NCBI GenBank assembly: GCA_009692015.1
Contig: SIAB01000005.1
Coordinates: 1-37,937, forward strand
Source: Phycisphaerales bacterium
GTDB taxonomy: Bacteria > Planctomycetota > Phycisphaerae > Phycisphaerales > SM1A02
Direction: 5' to 3'
Length of the DNA: 37,937 nucleotides
Shown: piece by piece, positions 19,406-27,134 of the stretch
Position numbering within the stretch: the first letter of the stretch is position 1
Layout: each line of letters opens with the position of its first letter
Program-made: the position numbers and the translations under genes
The notes under the pieces: model-generated
The model's database searches: none
Seen by the model: only the letters and a program-made list of their open reading frames with translations
Told to the model about the DNA's origin: nothing

Positions 19406-22400
19406 ATGACCGAGATCACGCAGGCGAAATCCTACTCACCGAGTGATCACGAGCCAGTCATCCTTGCACGGTGGTCTGCCGCGGGATGCTTTCACGCCGA
19501 GCCGACGAGTTCGGGCGCGCCCTATTCCGTTTTCATTCCTCCACCCAATGTGACTGCGGCGCTGCACTTGGGTCATGCCCTCAACAACACGCTGCAGGAT
19601 GTTCTCGTTCGCGTGGCGCGCATGCGGGGGTTGAACACGATGTGGATGCCGGGCACCGATCATGCTGGGATCGCCACGCAGACGGTGGTTGAGAAGCGGC
19701 TGCTCATGCAGGGAAAGCGCCGCACCGATTTCACGCGCGAAGAGTTTGTGGCGAAAGTGCAGGCGTGGAAGGACGAGTACGAGGCCGTAATCCTGGCGCA
19801 GCTACGGGAGATGGGGGCTTCATGCGACGAGGCGCGCACCCGCTTCACGATGGATCCCGTTTGCACGGCGGCGGTGCGCGAGGCCTTCTTTCGACTCTTC
19901 CAGGATGGTCTGATCGAACGGGGAAAACGGTTGGTGAACTGGGATCCCGCCTCGCAGACCGCGCTCGCCGACGACGAAGTTGAGATGGAAGAGGTCGATG
20001 GCTTCTTCTGGTACTTGCGCTATCCACTCGCCGATGGATCGGGTTTCGTCACGGTCGCAACAACGCGCCCCGAAACGATGCTCGGCGACACGGCGGTGGG
20101 TGTGAATCCCAAAGACCCGCGTGCCGCTGCACTTCGCGGCAAGCAGGTGCGCTTGCCGATTGTTGATCGCGTGATCCCAATCATCGAAGACGATTATGTC
20201 GTGAGGCCAGTCGAACTCGGTGGCGATCCACTCGATGGCAAGGCGAAGTTTGCGAGCGGGTTTCTGAAGGTAACCCCCGCGCATGATCCAAACGATTGGG
20301 AACTCGGTCGCCGGCACAATCTGCAGGCGATCAACATCATGGCTCCCGATGGATCGATTAGTGATCGACATGGTTGGACCGATGTCTCAGCGGCCGCGCG
20401 CGCATTCGTGGGCATGTCGCGCGAGGAGGCGCGCGTAGCAGTTGTCGCCTGGTTCAAGACCAATGGACTGCTCGAGAAGGTCATTCCCTATCGCCACACT
20501 GTTGGTCACAGTTACCGAAGTCATGTTCCAGTGGAACCCTACCTCTCGGATCAGTGGTACGTGCGCGTCACGGACGATCGCTTGTGCGGCAGTGCGCTGC
20601 GGGCGATGGATGAGGCGCAGTATGAGGGCGAGCGCCCGGCTTCTGCGCCGGCGGCACGCCTGGGCGATGGCGGTCTGAAGTTCTTTCCGGCGCGCTACGC
20701 CAAAACATTTCAGCACTGGCACGAGGGGATCCGCGACTGGTGCATCTCTCGTCAATTGTGGTGGGGGCATCGCATACCCGTCTGGTCGAAGTCGTTCGCG
20801 GTCGCGGATGCCCCAGAAGCGAATGCCTGGACCGACCGCGGCGCGTGCGAAATGCGTCGCGAACTTTCGGATGGTCGAATCGAACTCTTTGTCTGTTTGC
20901 CAGAGGCGCTCGATGCAACCCTCGGCGCCCAACTCACCGCCGCAGGTTTCGTGCAAGACCCCGATGTACTCGACACCTGGTTCTCGAGTGCGCTCTGGCC
21001 GATGAGCACGCTCGGGTGGCCCAATCCAGCACGATTTGAGCTGGATGGCATGCTCGAGACATTCAATCCCAGTGCGGTGCTCTCGACTGCCCGTGAGATC
21101 ATCACCCTCTGGGTGAGTCGCATGGTGATGTTCAATCGCTATTTCTTGAAGGGTCGCTTGCCCTTCCATTCTGTCTTCATTCACAGCGTTGTGCAGGATG
21201 GATTCGGGCAGAAAATGTCGAAGTCGCTTGGCAATGGTGTGGATCCCCGCGACATCATTGCCACGCATGGCGCCGACGCGATGCGATTCGTGTTGACCCA
21301 GATTTCAACACCGACTCAGGATGTGCGCTTGCCGATCGACATGCTCTGTCCCTTCACCCAAGCAGCATTCGCACCCAAGACGATCACCACCGCATCAGGT
21401 CATGTCGTTTCTGCGCCGACCCAGCTCTGCCCGACAGATCCGAAGAAGCAGATGGTGACTGCCTATGGGGTGAGCGCTGGATTGGTCAGCGCGACCCCGG
21501 AAACACCGCTGGCCCGCAACACTTCGAGTCGCTTCGATGGCGGCCGCAACTTCGTCACAAAGTTGTGGAACGCCGCTCGGTTCGCGCGGGCGCAGTGCGC
21601 GGGCTCGACGCCGTCGAGCGATCCCGTCACGGCAGTCGCGCTGCCCGATCGCTGGATCTTGGCACGATTCGCGCTTACGGTCGAAAGCATCGATCGCGCC
21701 CTTGGTGACTACCAGTTCAATCAGGTGGCAGATGCGCTCTACGAGTTTGTCTGGAGAGACTTCTGCGATTGGTATCTCGAAGCGATCAAGCCAACGGTGC
21801 AGGGCGATCCCGTTCAACAGGCTGTTCTGCGCGCAGTGCTCGATGGCATCTTGCGGATCATGCATCCGGTGATGCCATTCGTGACTGAAGTTCTCTGGGA
21901 GCCGGTGCGGTCGATGTCGACTGCGCCGGTGCGCGGTCTCGACCTGCCCAGCGCGTCGTTGCTCACAGTCGCGCGGTGGCCGACTCCGGCGGCTGAGCTC
22001 CATGATGCGCGCGCGATCGAGTCATTCGAGCGTGTGCAGACGCTGGTGACCGCGATTCGAAATGTTCGCGGCGAGCGCCAAGTCAATGACAAGCGGCGCA
22101 TCACGCTGCACGCGCCAAAGGAGATTATTGAATCCATCGCAGCGGGGGGTGGCGCTGTCGAAACACTCGCTGGTCTTTCGCGCGCAGAGCAGGTGGATCC
22201 AGAGAATCGACCGGCCGATGCGGTGGCCTTTCCATTCCAGGGATTTGAACTCTTGGTGAGCGGACTGGTCGACGCCGTCGATGTGGGGGCGGAGCGCAAG
22301 CGCCTCGAACAAACCATCGCCGATCGAACCCGGGCCGCGAGTGGATTTCAGGGGAAGCTCAACAACGCCGGATACCTCGCCAAGGCCAGGCCAGAAGTGA

Positions 22401-22489
22401 TCGAAGAAACGCGGCGTATGCTCTCTCAGGTGCAGGCGGATCTCGTGGCCGCCCAGCGCACACTCGAAACGCTCTCGACGACTGTGTGA
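19406..22489 (+). CDS. valS: Valyl-tRNA synthetase
   Basis: PPPNVTAALHLGHALNNTLQD (HIGH region), GTDHAGIATQ, KMSKSLGNGVDP (KMSKS), and a C-terminal coiled-coil arm. Confidence 0.95.
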   Translation: MTEITQAKSYSPSDHEPVILARWSAAGCFHAEPTSSGAPYSVFIPPPNVTAALHLGHALNNTLQDVLVRVARMRGLNTMWMPGTDHAGIATQTVVEKRLLMQGKRRTDFTREEFVAKVQAWKDEYEAVILAQLREMGASCDEARTRFTMDPVCTAAVREAFFRLFQDGLIERGKRLVNWDPASQTALADDEVEMEEVDGFFWYLRYPLADGSGFVTVATTRPETMLGDTAVGVNPKDPRAAALRGKQVRLPIVDRVIPIIEDDYVVRPVELGGDPLDGKAKFASGFLKVTPAHDPNDWELGRRHNLQAINIMAPDGSISDRHGWTDVSAAARAFVGMSREEARVAVVAWFKTNGLLEKVIPYRHTVGHSYRSHVPVEPYLSDQWYVRVTDDRLCGSALRAMDEAQYEGERPASAPAARLGDGGLKFFPARYAKTFQHWHEGIRDWCISRQLWWGHRIPVWSKSFAVADAPEANAWTDRGACEMRRELSDGRIELFVCLPEALDATLGAQLTAAGFVQDPDVLDTWFSSALWPMSTLGWPNPARFELDGMLETFNPSAVLSTAREIITLWVSRMVMFNRYFLKGRLPFHSVFIHSVVQDGFGQKMSKSLGNGVDPRDIIATHGADAMRFVLTQISTPTQDVRLPIDMLCPFTQAAFAPKTITTASGHVVSAPTQLCPTDPKKQMVTAYGVSAGLVSATPETPLARNTSSRFDGGRNFVTKLWNAARFARAQCAGSTPSSDPVTAVALPDRWILARFALTVESIDRALGDYQFNQVADALYEFVWRDFCDWYLEAIKPTVQGDPVQQAVLRAVLDGILRIMHPVMPFVTEVLWEPVRSMSTAPVRGLDLPSASLLTVARWPTPAAELHDARAIESFERVQTLVTAIRNVRGERQVNDKRRITLHAPKEIIESIAAGGGAVETLAGLSRAEQVDPENRPADAVAFPFQGFELLVSGLVDAVDVGAERKRLEQTIADRTRAASGFQGKLNNAGYLAKARPEVIEETRRMLSQVQADLVAAQRTLETLSTTV

Positions 22490-22498
22490 TTCGTACTG

Positions 22499-23803
22499 AT
22501 GTTCCTCGAACCGCTCTCTTTGCCACTCGATTCACCCGCCGCGCGCCGCATCATCCCGCAAGGGAAGGCGATCGCGCTGTCGATTCTCTTGGCGATGGCA
22601 GGCAGCGGTTGCGCGCGCACCACCGCAACTTCGCAGCGTGCCACGGCGGCGAACGCGCTGGGGACAACCGCGCGCGCGCGCGACAATGATCCGACCGACG
22701 CCCCCGCCCCCGCAGCAACTGCGCCACTAGTAAGTGCGCCGGTTGGATCTGCCATCGGGGACGGGGGGGCCGGGGCGATGCAGCGGCGGTTGTCCGTGCC
22801 ACGGGTGAATCCGTGGAAGAGCGCGACGCGCGACGGCCACCAGATTGACACCGATCACTTCACGCTTCGCACCACGATTCGCAATGGCGACCTGCGACGC
22901 TTCCTGCCAAATTTCAGCGAGCGCGCGCTCACCCAGTACACCACGGCCATCGTTCCGCTGCCCGCGCCTTCGCGCAAGTTGGAGTCCTTCATCTTTGGGA
23001 CGCGCGACGAATGGGTGAAATTCACACAGGATCGACTCGGCGAGGATGCGGGCGCGTACCTGGGACTCGGTCGCGGTGGTTACACATCAAAGTCCGTGGC
23101 GATCCTCTATGACATTGGCCCAACCGACACGCTGACGATTCTCGCCCATGAAGGTTGGCATCAGTATTCGCAGGCTGTTTTTCAGCAGGAATTGCCGGTG
23201 TGGCTTGAAGAGGGTGTGGCGACTTTCATGGAGGGGTATCGCGTCGATAGCGAAGGGCAGCCCCTCTTCGCAGCGTGGCGCAACTTCGAGCGATTCGGTG
23301 AATTGCGCGACGCGGTCCGCCGTGAAGAGCTCATTCCCCTTGCAGAGTTGTTGGATGGCACCCCGCAACAGTTTCTCGCTGATGGTCGTGATCGGCTCTT
23401 GACCTACTACGCGCAGGTGTGGGCGCTGACCCACTTCTTCGCCGAGGGTGCCAATGGAAAGTACCGCGCAGCGCTTGCCGAGCTTCTCACGGATGCGGTT
23501 ACTGGTCAGATTTCACAGACGCTCGAGGAACGGATGTCGACCAATGCTGATCGACGCACGGTTCAACGGTTGATGAGTCGCGGAGGAATTCGCGGACTCC
23601 CTGGCACGCTGGTCGCCCGTGGATACTTCTCGGAAAACTTTGCCGAATTCGCAGCCGAGTACGACGCGTTCGTCCGACAAATCTGCGGTCGTGGATCAGG
23701 CGAGTTCATTTGGCGCGGTGTGAGTCCGATTCCGCGCGTGTTGGCGGAGCCTATGCCGGCGCACGATGCGAACGAGCAGGACGCTGAACAGAACGACCCC
23801 TGA
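22499..23803 (+). CDS. Putative zinc-metallopeptidase-like protein (DUF1570/peptidase-MA-like), probable lipoprotein
   Basis: Lipobox-like ILLAMAGSGCA; LTILAHEGWHQYSQAVFQQELPVWLEEGVATFMEG with an HExxH-type motif and a downstream E. Confidence 0.65.
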   Translation: MFLEPLSLPLDSPAARRIIPQGKAIALSILLAMAGSGCARTTATSQRATAANALGTTARARDNDPTDAPAPAATAPLVSAPVGSAIGDGGAGAMQRRLSVPRVNPWKSATRDGHQIDTDHFTLRTTIRNGDLRRFLPNFSERALTQYTTAIVPLPAPSRKLESFIFGTRDEWVKFTQDRLGEDAGAYLGLGRGGYTSKSVAILYDIGPTDTLTILAHEGWHQYSQAVFQQELPVWLEEGVATFMEGYRVDSEGQPLFAAWRNFERFGELRDAVRREELIPLAELLDGTPQQFLADGRDRLLTYYAQVWALTHFFAEGANGKYRAALAELLTDAVTGQISQTLEERMSTNADRRTVQRLMSRGGIRGLPGTLVARGYFSENFAEFAAEYDAFVRQICGRGSGEFIWRGVSPIPRVLAEPMPAHDANEQDAEQNDP

Positions 23804-23981
23804 CCCAGGCCTGAACAAGCCCTGCGCGTGGGCGGTGCGTGGGGGGATGTGATTGTGGATGGGATGATCCGGCAAGCGCGCGCCAATGATGAGTGAACTT
23901 GGCAGCAGCGACGGACTGGGAATTCAGAAAAATCGAAGAGGGAGGTAAAGAGGAAAGATGGTGGAGGGAATCACGGAGTCC

Positions 23982-24122
23982 TTAGACACGGAAACCGAGG
24001 CTGTCGTTGGCGGCGATCGGGTTGTTGTTCCTGTAGCCGAACGATTTGGGCGCAGCGACGATCTCGATCCCGCCAAGCGAATGAGCAACGGTTGCATCGT
24101 CTCGGAACGCATGTACTGGGGC
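23982..24122 (-). pseudogene. Possible C-terminal remnant of a formylglycine-generating-enzyme (SUMF1)-like protein
   Basis: The minus-strand frame reads ...GGIEIVAAPKSFGYRNNNPIAANDSLGFRV*. 'YRNNN....LGFRV' resembles the C-terminus of FGE-sulfatase-domain proteins, but no upstream RGGSW motif is visible in frame and a TGA lies immediately upstream (24123-24125). Confidence 0.28.
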
Positions 24123-24461
24123 TCAGACATGCTGCGCGGAGCGGCGCAGACTTGCGCGACTCGCAAACTCGCCCAGCACTTGGTTCCGAGCCGATGCACT
24201 AGGGCGCACACAATGCGGCGGTTTGAGTCCCCACTGCGCGCACCATGTGGCCATTTCTTTCCTCCGGCACACGCACTTCCGACCGCGCTTGTGCCATCGC
24301 CGCGGGACAAGTTCGCCCCTCGGGGTTACGGGCAAACCCATCGCTTTCACCAGCAGATTCTGCCCCGTAACCGTGGGGTACTGCACGAGAAGGACCAACG
24401 CCCAACAAGCGCAGGCGATCAAGCGGTGATGCGAGAAACAGAAGAGTCTGTCAGCGTCCTG

Positions 24462-25244
24462 TTAGCTGAAACCCCCAACGCACTTGGACACAAACGCAGT
24501 GCCGCGATCCTTGGCATCGCTGGCCATCCTGCCAAACCCCATGTGCTCGTGGGGCGCACCAGTTTCGGTGTACGCGTGCATCTCAATTCTCTCTGGTGAT
24601 GAAGAGCGCCCACGCAAGGCGTCGAGAAATCGGCGCTGTCCCTCAATGGGCACCCACCCATCGAGCTCGGAGTGAATCGCCAGCAGAGGAATGTCCCGCC
24701 AGGCATTCAAGTGCGTGATGGGATTGAATGCGTCGACGAGTTCCTGCTGATACATCGCCCGCTGCCGCTGACTCTCCCAATCACCTGTGGTTGATTCGAG
24801 CAGCATTCCGCAGAACGGATGCGCCGAGCATCCGCGCACCATCGCCGTCATTCCACCAGCGCTCATGCCACCGATGACTGCCCGCGTGATATCGAATCCG
24901 CCAAGCGCCTCGAGGTCGCGCATCATCTGGTCAATCTCCGCAGCGGCTTGAGTCACCACCCGCAGCGTCTGGGCGCCGTCGTGCATCGCAAGGTCGAGCC
25001 GCTCTCCATGACCAGGCAGATCAACAGCAACGCAGGCGATCCCAGAGCGAATGAGTCGCAAGTAACGACCTGGGTCGAGTTCCTTGGTCACGGTTCGTCC
25101 GTGAAACCACAAGAGGAAGGGCAGTGCCTCGTCACGGCGCTCGACCGGTCGCATGATGACCACAGGCACCGTGCCATCCACCAGTCGCCGCCAATGACTC
25201 GCGCGCATCAGCTGCGATGGGAACCCATCGGAAGGCGATGGCAT
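24462..25244 (-). CDS. Alpha/beta hydrolase (dienelactone-hydrolase/prolyl-oligopeptidase-like)
   Basis: LPFLLWFHGRT, VAVDLPGHGER, nucleophile elbow GGMSAGG, LLAIHSELDGWVPIEGQRRF and terminal H in EHMGFG. Confidence 0.8.
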   Translation of the reverse strand: MPSPSDGFPSQLMRASHWRRLVDGTVPVVIMRPVERRDEALPFLLWFHGRTVTKELDPGRYLRLIRSGIACVAVDLPGHGERLDLAMHDGAQTLRVVTQAAAEIDQMMRDLEALGGFDITRAVIGGMSAGGMTAMVRGCSAHPFCGMLLESTTGDWESQRQRAMYQQELVDAFNPITHLNAWRDIPLLAIHSELDGWVPIEGQRRFLDALRGRSSSPERIEMHAYTETGAPHEHMGFGRMASDAKDRGTAFVSKCVGGFS

Positions 25245-25247
25245 CGA

Positions 25248-25838
25248 TCACTCCACCGGCGCGGTCTTGGCGGGCGCGTAGAGCAAGATGTGTTGCTCGG
25301 GGCCATAGTCGTACGCTTCGGGACCGCTGAACCCTTCGATCGCAAAGTCGAGATCCGCGTAATAGGTCGGCGCGCGCAGGATCACGAATGATTTCTCTGC
25401 CAGCGTGGGCTTCAAGTTCGCGATGTGTCCGAGTACGCGCGCCTTGCCCCCCGGATCGTTCATCAATTCAAAGGGTGGATCGACAAAGACAATGTCGACC
25501 GGCGCCGGCGCGCAGGCAATCGCCCCGGGGCCCAGTGCATCGGTCTGAATCCACTGCACACGATCGCCACAACCGAGCGTCAGAATGTTGGCGCGCAGAT
25601 ACTCGCCAACCTGTCGATTCTGTTCGACACAGACAACGCGACTGGCACCGAGGCTGGCGGCCTCGATCCCCATGGTTCCAACCCCGGCGAAGAGATCAAG
25701 CACCCGCGCACCCTCGAACCATCCGCGCAGAATGTTGAAGACCGCTGACTTGGTGCGCGAACCCATCGGGCGCGTCTGCGTGCCGTCTGGGATTTGGAGT
25801 TGTCGTGAGCGATACTCACCAGAGAGAATCCGAAGCAT
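25248..25838 (-). CDS. rsmD: 16S rRNA (guanine(966)-N(2))-methyltransferase RsmD
   Basis: MLRILSGEYRSRQLQIPDGTQTRPMGSRTKSAVFNILRGW, LDLFAGVGTMGIEAASLGA and the DIVFVDPPFE motif. Confidence 0.9.
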   Translation of the reverse strand: MLRILSGEYRSRQLQIPDGTQTRPMGSRTKSAVFNILRGWFEGARVLDLFAGVGTMGIEAASLGASRVVCVEQNRQVGEYLRANILTLGCGDRVQWIQTDALGPGAIACAPAPVDIVFVDPPFELMNDPGGKARVLGHIANLKPTLAEKSFVILRAPTYYADLDFAIEGFSGPEAYDYGPEQHILLYAPAKTAPVE

Positions 25839-25877
25839 AGAGCCGATCGTAGGGATTTTGCCGGTCGGCGCGCGAGT

Positions 25878-25926
25878 CGGCGGCGGGCGGCGTGCGGCGG
25901 GCGGCGTGCGGCGGTCGGCGGGCGGC
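25878..25926. repeat. GC-rich tandem repeat, 14-bp unit CGGCGGGCGGCGTG (two exact copies plus degenerate flanking copies)
   Basis: Exact units at 25881-25894 and 25895-25908, followed by CGGCGGTCGGCGGG. Confidence 0.85.
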
Positions 25927-25984
25927 GCGGGCGCCGCGCTCCACCGCGCGGGGTGTGCCACACCCGACCTGTACCGTAGCACCC

Positions 25985-27103
25985 ATGATCATCTCGCTTT
26001 GTGTGGCACTCCTTTTCATCGTTCGCCCCGCTCCAACTGCAGAGCAACTTGCCCAGGCCGTGCAGGGGGCCGTCGACAGCATGGTGCTGATGCAAGAGGG
26101 ACCCAGTCGCGGCGAGTGGCCCTACGAGGGTGTCTATCGAGTTGGCGGAAAGATTCCATTCGGATACCGAATTGGCGGGACCGCCATCGTGGCCGAGGCG
26201 ATCCTTCGCGCGCCGGGTTACGCAGATCATCCAGAGCGGCAAGATGCAGTTCGCCGCGCGACGCAGTTTGTCTGCAGCGGAATCACCGAGCCGCTCTTGC
26301 AGGTTTCGACCTACGAGGGGGGTTACGATGTCCGCGCCTGGGCATCCTGCTACGGCGCTCGATTCCTGCTGGCACTCGAGGAGTACAAGGCAGTGCCGCC
26401 AGAGCTCGCGGGCGAAGTGAAGCAGGCACTCGGCTGGTATCTCAGCGCGCTCCAACAGTTCGAGATTCCAGTAACCGGCGGATGGAACTACGCGCGCGAC
26501 GCAGGCGCAGAGACTCCCAGCGCGACCAGCGGGTTCATGACGCCGGTCTGCCTGCAGACGCTCTATCAAGCCAAGGCACAGGGATATCCAGTCGACTCTG
26601 CGGTCGTCACGCGGGCACTCGAGGCGCTCGCCCGTTGCCGTACGCCGGATGGAAATGTGGCATATTCAGCGATGAAACAGGCAAGAATGCAGAGCAAGAT
26701 GATCCCCGGAGCCGTGGGTCGAATGGTGGCATCCGAAGCGGCGCTGGCACTTGCTGGTCGCACCGACAACGCGCAAGTCAGCCGCGCAGTTCAGGCCTTC
26801 ATCGACTACTGGATCGAACTCGAGAGGCGCCGCGCCAAGAACGGCACGCACACGCCGCCCTATGGAGTTGCGCCCTACTACTTCTGGTTTGCCCACTACC
26901 ACGCGGCGCAAGCGGTGGAGTTGTTGCCCGCACACGATCGCCCCGCACTTCGCGCGAGGTTGAATTGGCTGCTCTGGCAGACTCGGGCAGCGGATGGAAC
27001 TTGGAACGACCGAGTCTTTCCCCGCTCGGCCGCGTACGGTTCGGCGATGGCTGTGATGTCGGCGACGATGCCAGAATCTTTCCCGCCAAAGAGTTGGAAT
27101 TGA
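25985..27103 (+). CDS. Secreted alpha/alpha-toroid (terpenoid cyclase/prenyltransferase-like fold) hypothetical protein
   Basis: Short hydrophobic N-terminus (MIISLCVALLFIVRPAPTA); repeated helical segments with GGW(N/D), GGYDVRAWASCYGARFLLALEEYK, TGGWNYARDAG and APYYFWFAHYHAAQAVELLP. Confidence 0.65.
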   Translation: MIISLCVALLFIVRPAPTAEQLAQAVQGAVDSMVLMQEGPSRGEWPYEGVYRVGGKIPFGYRIGGTAIVAEAILRAPGYADHPERQDAVRRATQFVCSGITEPLLQVSTYEGGYDVRAWASCYGARFLLALEEYKAVPPELAGEVKQALGWYLSALQQFEIPVTGGWNYARDAGAETPSATSGFMTPVCLQTLYQAKAQGYPVDSAVVTRALEALARCRTPDGNVAYSAMKQARMQSKMIPGAVGRMVASEAALALAGRTDNAQVSRAVQAFIDYWIELERRRAKNGTHTPPYGVAPYYFWFAHYHAAQAVELLPAHDRPALRARLNWLLWQTRAADGTWNDRVFPRSAAYGSAMAVMSATMPESFPPKSWN

Positions 27104-27126
27104 CAAGTCGAGCGTTGTAGTATTTG
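27100..27126 (+). promoter_or_regulatory. Putative promoter (TTGACA ... TATTTG, 15-nt spacer) for speA
   Basis: Perfect TTGACA at 27100-27105, overlapping the stop of the preceding gene, with TATTTG at 27121-27126. Spacer is shorter than the optimum. Confidence 0.3.
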
Positions 27127-27134
27127 CGCCAACG

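Noticed and set aside
23958-24599. 213-aa plus-strand ORF (MVEGITESLDTETEAVV...)
   Set aside because: Overlaps the hydrolase C-terminus on the opposite strand and contains no recognisable motif; likely spurious in GC-rich DNA.
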